From Siphonodentalium dalli (taxonomy: Eukaryota > Mollusca > Scaphopoda > Gadilida > Siphonodentaliidae), in assembly GCA_032622095.1 (NCBI GenBank), contig CP136067.1, forward strand, positions 51,499,899-51,563,898: a stretch of DNA of 64,000 bases, given 5' to 3'. A model generated the notes under the pieces. It was not told the DNA's origin. It did no database searches and worked only from the letters and a program-made list of their open reading frames with translations. Shown piece after piece: positions 10,740-20,507 of this stretch (its first letter is position 1; the number at the start of each line of letters is the position of its first letter). A program made the translations under genes and the position numbers.

Positions 10740-11164
10740 TAATTTATTGATTTAGCAACAAAGCCATATCACGACGAGAAGAAACAGATTATCAAAATCG
10801 AGTGAAGCAACTGTGATTAGAAATGACAATGAATTAGACTAAAATCAAACAATATAAAAACACAAATAAAAATACCCAAATCAAAGCGTGAGTGCTCGAT
10901 TGGGGCCAGAACAATTAAGAAACTGACCATTGTGCAAACACATATAAAACAGAATATCAAAACCGGTTTGAAAACAACAAATATAAAACCTACATTAACT
11001 GTTTTCATCAAATATAAATAATTTATTAAGACATCTGCAAATCGAAATATTTGGAATGCCTGATGACATCGCCGTCTGGATGATAGATAAGATATTTATA
11101 ATAACTGATGAATCTGTCGTGGGTCTTAATCAATTCATCAAGTTGACGATGGTGTGGTTGACTC
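10740..11164 (-). pseudogene. gag-like ORF1 remnant, C-terminal part and 3' region
   Basis: On the minus strand an open frame reads LDELIKTHDRFISYYKYLI, then a YHPDGDVIRHSKYFDLQMS ending and a TAA near 11,029. The same ending occurs at 61,165-61,287 on the plus strand (LMKLIKIRARFNIYYRYLI, then LKYYDMPEH). The non-coding sequence after the stop is also shared (TGTTTTATATGTGTTTGCA). The 3.2-kb element at 11,165 interrupts this ORF; its N-terminal side resumes at 14,358. An open frame at 10,817-11,011 looks like a membrane protein but is only this 3' region. Confidence 0.6.
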
Positions 11165-11891
11165 CAGGGTTGGGGTAATCGTAATCAAAGTAATCGATTA
11201 CAAGATTTGGAGTAATCGCCTGTAATCAGTAATCATGACATTGTTTTTATTACAAGTAATCGTAATTGTAATCAATTACTTTCAAATGTACATGTAATCA
11301 TGATTACATTTTGATTACTTTTACTAAAATATTCATATGAATGGATAATCACAGTATCACACTGTAGTACTGTGGAGTGTGCACAGATACACACAACATA
11401 TCATAAAGTTATTGCAATTTGTTCATGTGTTATGTTAGTGGTACAGTGTACATTCGGGCAGTGGACACAGATAACAACAAACACTTGTTGCATTGTTGAA
11501 TGCAGCATGAATGACAATAAACTTGTGATACAGACAATGAAATGTTCTAATATGAATAAATAGGCTAGCCAACTTCAATAGGATTATATATGATAGGGAC
11601 TGCTTCAGACAATGGCTGTAGTGTTACACTGGTACAATGGGGCTAATTAACTGAACAAAGTAGGTCTGGTGCACATCGGCAGACCTAACATTTACTGCAC
11701 TCATGGGGTTAAGCGGCATTTAATCATAATTAGGATATCAATGGATGATCGTCAAATAATCCTCAGTCTTGGGTATTGAATCTAACAGAACATGCAAATA
11801 ATTTATAATTGTTTCTAATGCTTTTTCATAAATACGATGCGTTAGTTGCAATGCATGTAAGAAAATTAAAAATATATTTAAAGAAATAAAT

Positions 11892-11919
11892 CGTGGGTTG
11901 AGAGCAACAACCCGCCATC
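11892..11919 (+). repeat. Hairpin-tipped inverted repeat, left arm
   Basis: The word CGTGGGTTGAGAGCAACAAC and the following CCGCCATCT recur inverted at 14,029-14,057. Each arm also folds on itself (GGGTTG with CAACCC). The pair encloses about 2.1 kb inside the hAT-like element and is conserved in copy 2 (47,705 and 49,718-49,746). It could be a nested element with AAAT flanks or subterminal structure of the host element. Confidence 0.6.
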
Positions 11920-12178
11920 TTTTATAAAATCACTCTTTTGCGTTTTTGACATTATTTAGTTGATATCTAGGATATGTGGAAATATTAACATGAAATTCCG
12001 CCCACAAGGGGTCAAACTGTGATGCACCAACCAGCCAAGTGAACATATCATAAAAACCGGGAGCATAAAGCTGCCATCTGGCTGGCTCTGTTAGATGGCG
12101 GATTCTCTGCAGCAAATATATTAACTTGGGAGTCATTCCGATATCAGAGAGTTGTGAAAGTAATCTGTATCGCGTTGT

Positions 12179-12850
12179 CCTAAGATAAGATAAGATAAGA
12201 TTTATTGCATAAAACACCACATTCTGGCAGTATGCTAACATATTAGATCACATTTCGGTTCAACAGCTGGATATATATAGATATAGATATACAGAACAAC
12301 ATATCATATAACAAGTGAATGGATGTCCCGTTGATTTAGGTCCATGTGCTATGAAGATGAACTTATTTGAAATTTATCGTATATATATGATTTAGCAGTC
12401 TCGCGCTGCAAATATTTCCCCAATAGCTGTGCCTATTATTCTACATGCATCAACATCGTCATTGCACATAATATGGCGGAATTGTTCGTCTCCTTTCCAT
12501 TCGCTGAAATTTGGGAAATATGAATCCAAGTTTTGGAATAATATCTTTCTCAGGTTGGAGTATTTATTGCACTCCATTACAAAATGGCGTTCGTCTTCTA
12601 ATGTGTTTCCAGAACACTGTTTCCATGTGCGCTCGTTAAGAGGCGTTGACGGTTGAGTATGCCTGCCCTTTTCTATATGTAAGTTGTGTGAACTTATTCT
12701 CAGTCGACAAAAAAGTTTTCTCTGTTTTGAGCATTTCATATGGATTAGATATGGTTCCATGCGGAAAACATCTTTGTACAGTTTATAGGTTCGGAGTTTA
12801 CTAATGATGTGATAAGATGCTGCAATAAACCCCACAGTTGGATACTGCTA
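12179..12850 (-). mobile_element. LINE 3' fragment nested in the hAT-like element
   Basis: On the minus strand a 147-codon frame (12,835-12,392) carries CSGNTLEDERHFVMECNKYS followed by NLRKILF, the Cys/His C-terminal motif of CR1/Jockey-type ORF2 proteins (EDE-HF--C--Y---R). It ends with AARDC and a stop. The 3' end is AATAAATCTTATCTTATCTT, a pentanucleotide tail (AGATA repeats on the plus strand at 12,181-12,200). The fragment is 5'-truncated and lacks endonuclease and reverse transcriptase. In copy 2 a one-base change near 48,640 shortens the same frame to 122 codons. Confidence 0.75.
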
Positions 12851-13640
12851 TAATAGATTTAAAAATAAAAGTGTATGGTTCCCACTTTATAACTTGTTAA
12901 CCTAATCAAGGAGTGTATCACATTACTAAAAGATAAAATCAAATTCCTAAATATGTTGGCTGTTGGCATTTTGTTCATTTAGTTGGTTCTGTTTCACGAA
13001 GTAACATTATTTTTTACAAAAATAACTATATGCCAAAGCTATGGATTATGAAGATGATTGGATGGACACCACAATTATTTATCTTAATTGGAATAGGGAT
13101 ATTTATTAGTGAACACTGCATTTACTGTATTATAATTCTATCATTTTAATGCCAGTTTGGATTATATTTGTTTGTGTTGCATGCATATAATTAGCCGTGA
13201 TATTTTTGGAGTGATGCCATGTTCAGTGATTGGTGAGTAGTTTGGCATTGGATTATTCACAACAAACACTAAACAAACTTGCAATGATTGCAACCAACAA
13301 ATTTAAAATCAATTCTGTTAATAATAATTAATTTAATAAAATGCCAGTGGACCCTCTATTGTACGTTTCACTAGTTTTTGTCATTCAATAGAAAACACAA
13401 AATTAATTCCAATTCTCAATTTCTCACTTTAACCAAACTTCATTAAAGCAAACTAATGTGGTATATAATTCATTAAATTATTAAGTAAATTGCTCACACA
13501 TGTTTACATACAACAATGTTGTTGAAAGAAAAAATATTTTAATTCCGAAGGTGCTAAATCCACCACCCCATAGCAAAGACAACACAAGCTATCTTAACAG
13601 CAGTTAAATTTCCATAGAGGCATTTCACACATCCCCGGGA

Positions 13641-13767
13641 AAAATGGCAAGCCAGACAATAGTGGCCCCCGTTTGTAAATATATGTATATATGATAATTA
13701 TTTAATACTCTGTATTCGCCACTTAATTGTGACATTGAGTTAAATAAACAATCAATCAATCAATCAA
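13641..13767 (+). mobile_element. 127-bp retroposon 3' end, private to copy 1
   Basis: Copy 2 reads straight through CCCCGGGAGCAACAGGCCGC at 49,450-49,468. Copy 1 has 127 extra bases starting AAAATGGCAAGCC and ending TTAAATAAACAATCAATCAA. The (ATCA)n tail is typical of invertebrate CR1-like LINE ends, so this is a short 5'-truncated insertion. Its target duplication is unclear. Confidence 0.75.
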
Positions 13768-14357
13768 GCAACATGCCGCCATGTGGCAGTTAGCGGTTTA
13801 TCGCTGCCACATTAACAGAACTGTGTGAGAACACCAATGCGGTATCTGTATAAATTAGCTAATTATGGCCAATTATCAAGTCACACATGTGTTCAAATTT
13901 TACCATGTAATAGCACTTCCCAATCTGTGTTTGATATGTGTCTTATCATTTATTTAACGCATGAGACAATAAAGATATTTAGAGATGAAAGCTTTAAAAT
14001 GGCTTTATCTCCGTTTTATAAAATATGTAGATGGCGGGTTGTTACTCTCAACCCACGAAATACACATAAAACATAATATATTCCCAATATGTGTTTATTG
14101 CTTGTTTCTTTCTATTGTTTCAGTCGTTTCTTGTTTCCATGCTAAGTAGTAATGTTTTTATTCAATCAAATTTGATATTTTAATTTGATTTATTTCATTA
14201 TCTATTCATATGCGATCAAAATGGTTGGAAACTAACAATTGTAATCAGATATAATCGAAAAGTAATCGAAAATCGAAAAGTAATTTACTAAAGTAATTGT
14301 AGTCATAACAAATGTAATCAGTAATCGTAATCGTGTAAATCAAAAGTATGGTTGACT

Positions 14358-14690
14358 CAGTAGGTGATTCATCACACGAAAGCCAGCCTTCCTCCAAATT
14401 TACAATGGACGTCTGCGGCTCCTTCTATTTCACTCAAAATTGGCCTTTTCTCTGGAAGAATTGTATCGAACTTTGAAAACTAAAAGATCAACCTGTTTTT
14501 CTGAGAGTCGAAACTCTTGACAGATTTTGCAGATTTTTGTTTTGGAACAATATGATTTAGTTGGGTTCGGAGCAAACGTAAAACTACAGTATCTGTGTCC
14601 ATTGCCCGTGAGACAGGTTCTGGAACAGGAGAAATATCATTCTCTTAAACTTTTGTTGCCTGTTTGACGCTCTGCCTATGGCCGTTTGTT
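14358..14690 (-). pseudogene. gag-like ORF1 remnant, middle part
   Basis: Reading leftwards, the minus strand contains VPEPVSRAMDTDTVV and SAKSVKSFDSQK. These match VPEPVAQVMDTTSVV and PKSVKSF in the remnant at 60,900-61,040. The match runs to the hAT-like insertion point at 14,357 and resumes at 11,164, so both pieces belong to one interrupted ORF. Stops and frameshifts are frequent. Confidence 0.55.
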
Positions 14691-16526
14691 GAATTTATTA
14701 TCTGAACATCTCCCATGAGTATTTAGTGAAGAAAGGGTTAAAGCGACTACATCAAACCAAGTTATCTATTGCTTTTGTCACGTTATGATTATTATAATAA
14801 CTCGATAAATGCACAGAATACGCACATACTGACTCCATATGTTTCGGGGGAGGAGGGACCTCATCACAATAAGTCAGCTGAACAATACAAGGACCTTTAA
14901 GATGTTTCGAATAGTCGTGTCGATTTAGAGTAGATATTTATTCAAAGTTCCTTGATTTTATTGAGTTGGAATGTTATATTCTGGAATGATGGGTCAGGTG
15001 CCTGTGATAAAATACTATAGGTTCATAAGTATGCTTTACATGCTGTTGTCCATCTCCACTCTCTCCCTCTCAATAAAAACAATATTATCCCATTACCAGA
15101 TACATGAGTTGAGATGCGATGATTGATCCGACCCTTGATGCTGCGTTAGCAGTTATTCTTAGTTGCTACCTCCGACATGTTTCGTTTGTATAGTAGCTCA
15201 TCAAAATGAACCATGCCTCAATTTGTTTCAACTTATCTGAAATATCTGTCCGATGCAAAATTCACGAAACACAAATATATCACAAAGCTACAAGATGACG
15301 ATAACACAATAAATGGTTGGAGATGGGTGATATCTTGCAGTTATGTATTGGTTTCTAAAGGTGCAACGGAGTAATTTCCATGTTTAGTTATCTCTTTGTC
15401 AATAAAAGTGACAACGTTATGACATGGCATATTGTCAGAAACCTATTAAGCCCCGAAGCAACAAGCAGCATGTTTACTTAATGGGACTCAAGGGTTTCAC
15501 GGTAGGTAAATGTGCAAACATTTCAAAAAGTCTGCACAAACAGCCCCCAAGGAGAATATGGAGAAATAATATTTAATATTATTTATTATTTAATAATAAT
15601 TATTGGTAGCTACCAAAAACAACATCACGTGTTGAAACCATTGTTAAATATAATCAAAACTGGTACATTGATTTGTCAACAAACATCGATAAACGTGTAG
15701 TACGTCTGAACATGATTTACGGAATAATGTTTATTGGTGACATTTTCCAATGTTACCTTATGGTATCTCATTGAACTAATTCTACTTTGAATGGTAATAC
15801 AATAATGTTTATATAACAATGAGTTAGATATGCGATATCCCGTTATTGGAGAGTTATAAATAACTAGCTGATACAGGCTCCAGACGGTCTTTATTCAGCG
15901 GCCTTGGGCCCCCACACAAAGGGCAAAAAACCATAATTATTTTTTATTTCTTTTAGATTGAACTACTAGCTCAATTTAACCAAACAAAATTGGTTTTGTT
16001 TCTTAAATAAAAATAGTTTAATTTGTTTTTTCTTTAATTAAAATGTTGAACAACAAACGCCGTTATAAAGTTAAAAGAAATTAACTCTATCTGCTTTCGT
16101 TGGCGTTTTAATTTGGAAATTCTCAGACATATACGTTATTACCTGACACGGTTGGAATTAACTCAGCAATGTGAAACTGGAAGGCCACCCAGCCAGCGGT
16201 CACACCGAACTTGCTCGTCATTGCCAACCCGTTGATTATTCTCCATTTAGTGTCCTCCTGAGCTGATTAAAATAGATAGGGGACTATCAATAAACGGACA
16301 TAGTTCGTTCGAACCCCACAATTATGTATACATAATATGGTAAGAGGTAACTCAAAACATAAATACTAAAATTTAAGTCAGCGTCAAAAATGCAAATGTG
16401 GAACACGGTAAGATAATCTAGGCCCTCGACTGTCCTCGCTCTAAAATACTTATGGTACTATTTATGATTTATGATTAAAATGAAGAGAAACCCATGGTGG
16501 CTGGCTTAGGACATAGGAAAACAATT
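14691..16526. other. Duplicated stretch without recognised gene
   Basis: Non-coding in my reading. AGGGTTAA at 14,736-14,743 could be one end of a piggyBac-like element whose partner end I did not find. The position near 14,991 is the empty site for the 334-bp LINE end in copy 2. CCATGG at 16,492-16,497 is the empty site for the 1.8-kb foldback element in copy 2. Confidence 0.5.
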
Positions 16527-16766
16527 ATTCCGTTCGCTCAATATAATATATCGTTCGCTCAATATAATTATTCCATGCATTCAATATGATACAACGTTCG
16601 CTCAATATAATATATCCTAAGTTCAATATAATATATCGTAAGCTCAACATAATTATTCCGAACATACAATATAATATATCATTTGCTCAATATAATTATT
16701 GTGTGCGATAACAATAATATATTGGTCGCTCAGTATAATATATCGTTAGATGAATATAATTATTCT
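16527..16766. repeat. GTTCGCTCAATATAAT tandem repeats, left block
   Basis: About ten imperfect units of a ~20-bp word (GTTCGCTCAATATAATTATT and ATATAATATATC variants). The same word resumes right of the TIR element at 17,396-17,550 and near 18,489, and in copy 2 at 54,401-54,616, 55,904-56,045 and 57,016-57,090. Confidence 0.8.
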
Positions 16767-17381
16767 ATGGAGCCCGGGAGGTGACATGGTATAAATATAT
16801 TTTTAAATGCGTACGCACGGATTAATAGTCCGTGCGCACGAAATAGTAATCCGTGCGCACGAATTAATAATCCATGCGCACGAATTAATAATCCGTGCGC
16901 ACGAATTAACAATCCCCCTTGCCTTTCCCAAGGAATGTCAATGGGGATAAAGTGTCTTCGTTATGTGTTGAATTGCATTGTTGACTAATAACCCGTCGTC
17001 GCCCTATGATGAGTTTTACTTGGCGAGCTCCTGACATGGCATGTTTGTGGTACGGGTGCGGTTAACAGGTGTGGTGGACCAAAAGCTAATGTTTCAATGC
17101 CATACCTGCCATATTTGCATGGTGGAACCACCACTGCACAACGATCCATATGTGTATCTATATTATAAAGTTAAGGAAATTGGGATACTCATACTCTCCG
17201 TGACCACAAAGCACCGCGGGTCACATCTATATGCACGTACATGTAAAAACTGTTCAGTCCGGAACTGGCTTACACGTGGATCTATTATATTCAATTCAAC
17301 CCATGAAACGCACTTTGGGATTACTATTCCGTGCGCACGGATTATAAAAAAATATTGACCATGTCACCTCCCGGGCTCCAT
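16767..17381. mobile_element. TIR element with phased palindrome arrays (copy 1 version)
   Basis: Ends are ATGGAGCCCGGGAGGTGACA and its inverse, with inverted repeats of about 24 bp. Near the left end the palindrome CGTGCGCACG or a one-base variant starts at 16,810, 16,831, 16,852, 16,873 and 16,894, an exact 21-bp period. One more sits at 17,330 near the right end. A 105-codon open frame (17,041-17,358) has no recognisable domain. The copy 2 version is twice as long and keeps a different set of internal segments. Such arrays could be transposase-binding sites; that is inference. Confidence 0.8.
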
Positions 17382-17395
17382 TCCTTTCAATCGAA

Positions 17396-17550
17396 TAAAT
17401 ATAAATATCGTTCGCTCAATATAATTATTTCGTTCGTTCAATACTAAGTTTTGTTTGCGTTAAATGCAATAGTAGAGGGAACAATTACGAGGGCTCAGGA
17501 CACACAAAACAAATAATTATTGCCTTCGCTCAATATAATTATTCCGTGAG
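17396..17550. repeat. GTTCGCTCAATATAAT tandem repeats, right block
   Basis: Same ~20-bp unit as the left block, with interspersed non-repeat sequence around 17,440-17,510. Confidence 0.7.
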
Positions 17551-17552
17551 GT

Positions 17553-17728
17553 GAATTAGGGGATAACGGTATGGTGTTTTGTCATTTCGGAAAGGTACAG
17601 GGCGAATATACTGTGGCAAATTTAGTTAATGTGCGACGGCGGAGCATTTACGGGTATTTGCAACCGTGTATATGCCCTGTACCTTTCCTAAATCACAAAA
17701 CGCCACACAGTTATCCCCATTCTAATTC
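17553..17728. mobile_element. 176-bp hairpin element
   Basis: Nearly a complete inverted repeat. The left arm GAATTAGGGGATAACGGTAT and following TTTTGTCATTTCGGAAAGGT recur inverted at the right end with a few changes; the central loop is about 55 bp. One arm alone recurs at 18,112-18,175. Copy 2 has the same element at 56,047-56,226 and the half copy at 56,613-56,676. Confidence 0.8.
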
Positions 17729-18111
17729 TCTTCGAACTTAAAACGTTATTTCGACAGTAATTATCGATGAAATGTGCACTCAGCCAATTCACGACTTTTT
17801 GTTTTAAATTTAATGCGCTGGATAAAATATAGTCCCTCAATTAGCATCGCTCTTATCGTTAAAAATGCTGATAAAGATGAAAAATTGCCACCTCGAATAG
17901 AAATAAATATGCATACCAATTAGTTTCTGCATGTAACTCATGTGTTTTCGGATGTTTACCACTTACAAGTTGCGTTTTTGATTTTACCGCGAACTTGAAG
18001 TTGAATTGAACAAATGGAAAAATTGTTTACTCATTGAAATGTATTTCACGCCGTATCTGTCATGGTTTCATGTCAAGAAATTTAGTCTAATGTTATCGAG
18101 ACAATGATATT

Positions 18112-18175
18112 GATGGGATATAACGGTGTGGTGTTTTGTGATTTATGAAAGTACATGTATACAGGGCGAATGTAA
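18112..18175 (+). mobile_element. Half copy of the 176-bp hairpin element
   Basis: Starts GGGATATAACGGTGTGGTGT, continues TTTTGTGATTT and ends CAGGGCGAATG, matching the left arm only. Confidence 0.65.
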
Positions 18176-18523
18176 TAACTGTCAAATTTTGACAAAAGCG
18201 ACGCCGCTGGTTTGTTTATAAAGCATCGAGCAAGTAACGGAAGTCAGTAGACCTGTTGCCAACTCCATGCATCTACTCCGTGACATCGTCGGCATGTACC
18301 ACGTAAGGGTTACGTCATGGAGCGAAACATAAAAGTGAGCGGAGCAGGATTGGCCATGGACGAGATTAGGAATCTGCTGACGTCAATATTGGCATAGGAA
18401 TATGTAACAACGAAGAGGTGAACCGGACTATACTTTGCGATAGTTTATCGATAACTACCCCCCCCCCCCGCAAATTGGCCTAAGTGCATTAGAATATAAT
18501 ATATCGTTTGCTCAATATATAAT

Positions 18524-19211
18524 ACTAGCAGGTTAGCCCGTCCCTGGCGTGGTTCGTCAGAAACATGACATGTTTTTAATAAAAAAAATAATTATTTTTA
18601 TACGGAGTTCTCAAAATATATGGTAGATATCTATTTAAATATGTATCCATCTAAACTATAGTAACTATACATGTTAGCCATACAAACTTCAAATACTATT
18701 ATATTAAACCAGCATACACATCGCCAATAGGCACCATATTACTTTCCTGTTTGCATTCCCGAAATTGGAAATCTCAGAATTGTTTACAAAAAGTGGGTTA
18801 TCTACCTTGCCGAAATATTTGAACATTACATTCCGCTGCGTTTTGCGTCCGTAATTTCGTTCGTAGGTGATCGTTTAGCAACGTCCAATTTATACCAACC
18901 AACCATTTGACTTAACTGGGCCCAGTAAACATGCCAGCTTGTGGCCGTTACCGGCGCCATGACATTTTGCACGCTGGTCCGGTGTCGGCCCGGCACGGCA
19001 AATGCTGGCAGCAGAAATAAAGGGGTTATGGCTAAATTCATTGAATTGCAGTTTTGCTCTTGTTTGTAGTGCCCAATATTCTGTCAAATATACATAATTA
19101 GAAATCAAATCGAGTGACAGGCAACATGATAATGGCAACCAGCACCGGCCAGTACGGGCATGCCAGTGCTGGCCTTTACTGGCAACCGGCAACATGCTGG
19201 CACATATCAAA

Positions 19212-19212
<1 letters not shown>
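18524..19212. other. Start of the non-duplicated spacer
   Basis: No gene recognised. From about 18,930 there are GC-richer segments with recurring GCCAGCA/TGCTGGC words (for example ACCGGCCAGTACGGGCATGC at 19,144) that relate to the 24-bp minisatellite downstream. Confidence 0.5.

Positions 19213-19270
<58 letters not shown>
19213..19270. repeat. (TA)n microsatellite
   Basis: About 58 bp of uninterrupted alternating A and T. Confidence 0.95.
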
Positions 19271-19273
<3 letters not shown>

Positions 19274-19349
19274 CCAATTAATATTATAGCCCTATAGTTA
19301 ATTCTAAAATATAGAGCAAATCAGATGGCACAAATTAATTTTATAGCGA

Positions 19350-19573
19350 AATCAGCAAGAATCGGCTCGTGTTGGCATGCCAGCATCGGCCCATATTGGT
19401 ATGCCAGCATCGGCCCATATTGGCATGCCAGCATCGGCCCATATTGGCATGCCAGCATCGGCCCATATTGGCATGCCAGCATCGGCCAATATTGACATGC
19501 GAGCATTAGCTGGTATTGGCATGCTAACATCGGCTGGTGTTGGAATGCCAGCATCAGCTAGAATTGGCACGCC
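19350..19573. repeat. 24-bp minisatellite
   Basis: Eight units of 24 bp (19,374-19,565) with consensus GGCATGCCAGCATCGGCCCATATT (given for its period; the first five are nearly identical and the last three diverged), with partial units on each side. Because 24 is a multiple of three, both strands show long open frames of the type MPASAHIG repeated. These are not evidence for a gene. Confidence 0.9.
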
Positions 19574-19584
19574 ACCATTTAAAG

Positions 19585-19692
19585 ACGAGGCTTCAAATCT
19601 GAAAGGTTTAAAGACTTTAAATCCGAAAGATTTAAAGATGATGCTTTAAATCCGAAAGATTTAAAGATGAGGCTTTCAATCTAAAAGATTAG
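19585..19692. repeat. Short TTTAAA-rich tandem repeat
   Basis: About three units of a ~31-bp word containing AAATCCGAAAGATTTAAAGA. Confidence 0.75.
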
Positions 19693-19782
19693 CTTTCTGA
19701 AATATTGTCAAAGCCAATAAACACTTGAAATAGGACATCGCCTGTGATGCGCATACAATTGAATTGTTAAAAAAACAGCAAT

Positions 19783-20507
19783 AAGCAGCCGTAAGTTGAG
19801 GATGGGCATTTCAACGACAAAACAATTTTCGTGTGTGCAAGACAGCAAAAAATTACAATCAAAAGGCTGTAACTCTGGTTAAAATATCTGGGCGGGCCTA
19901 GTTTGTGAACTAATTCAGATATTCCTCTTCTGAAATCAAATACGAAAAATCTTTCAAATCCGTTGATAATTGTTAGAAATACCCCCCAGACAACTTTTTG
20001 GCACAGTTGTACATGTATGGACAGACAGATGGACGGAACCCATTTATATATACCGATCCCGATAACAATGAAGCTAAATACGATAGAAAACCAGGATCAA
20101 GTTGTCGCAAAGCTAAGGATGGCAATTTCAATGCCACAAAATTGACAATCAAAGAACCGTAACTCTGGTTAAAATCTCCAGTCGGGCCTAGTTTGCAAAC
20201 TCATTTAATATATTCTCCCTGTGGACTCGTGTAACAAAAATCTTTGAAATTGGTTGTCATTTGTTTGAAATAATCCACAGGCAACGTTTCTAGACAGAAC
20301 CCATTCCATCAAGAGGGAAAAAAGAAACCAGCAATATGCAGTCACAAAAGTTGAGGATGGGCATTTTAATGCTAAAAAGACAAAGGGCTATTACTCTTTT
20401 GAAAATGTCAAGCCAACTGTTAACTCATGTACTAAAAATCTTTGATTTCAATTGATAATTGTTTGAAATGACCCTCGGACAACTATTCGGGACAGACAGA
20501 CATTCCT
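19783..20507. repeat. Three diverged ~250-bp tandem units
   Basis: Units begin near 19,783, 20,100 and 20,333. They share GAGGATGGGCATTTCAA-like starts, then TAACTCTGGTTAAAAT, AAAAATCTTTGAAATT and CCCAGACAACTTTT-type words, ending near GACAGACAGA. This looks like an old tandem or dispersed non-coding repeat. Confidence 0.65.

Larger units (their letters stand above)
11165..14348. mobile_element. 3.2-kb hAT-like element, duplication copy 1
   Basis: Left end CAGGGTTGGGGTAATCGTAA. Both subterminal regions (11,174-11,320 and 14,235-14,345) are filled with GTAATC/GATTAC repeats in inverted orientation. It is flanked by TGGTTGACT (11,155-11,163 and 14,349-14,357). The paralogue near 61,145 has the uninterrupted AGTCAACCA, giving an empty site. 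An 8-9 bp duplication and a CAGGG end fit the hAT superfamily, but the right end lacks a clear CCCTG and no transposase is recognisable. Inside lie a LINE 3' fragment on the minus strand and a second inverted-repeat pair. Confidence 0.7.
7454..18523 (+). repeat. Large direct duplication, copy 1
   Basis: From AACAGCAAAGTGAGATATGC inside the LINE RT to a CTCAATATATAAT segment at 18,523, the sequence matches 42,620-57,045 in the same order and orientation with only a few percent of differences by eye. Gaps are explained by insertions private to one copy. The copies are separated by about 24 kb that is not duplicated. Confidence 0.92.

Noticed and set aside
10817-11011. Hydrophobic 64-codon frame resembling a small membrane protein, also at 46,631 and 61,327
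   Set aside because: The similarity between the three is in DNA that follows the stop of the gag-like ORF1. It is a T-rich retroelement 3' region, and its frame is not consistently conserved at 61,327.
12000-12241. 103-codon minus-strand frame (SQLSDIGMTPKLIYLLQRIR) as a possible transposase piece
   Set aside because: It begins inside the LINE tail repeat, and no hAT or other transposase motif could be recognised; kept only as unexplained interior of the 3.2-kb element.
16310-16325. GTTCGAACCCC resembling a Pol III B box
   Set aside because: Copy 2 has GTTCTAACCCC at the same place, with no A box or SINE body around either.
16810-16904. Regularly spaced palindromes that look CRISPR-like
   Set aside because: Spacers are only 11 bp, nearly identical to each other, and the array lies inside a TIR element of a eukaryote. 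There are no cas-like genes.
19377-19649. Long open frames on both strands with MPASAHIG repeats
   Set aside because: They are the translation of a 24-bp minisatellite, which stays open in any stop-free frame.
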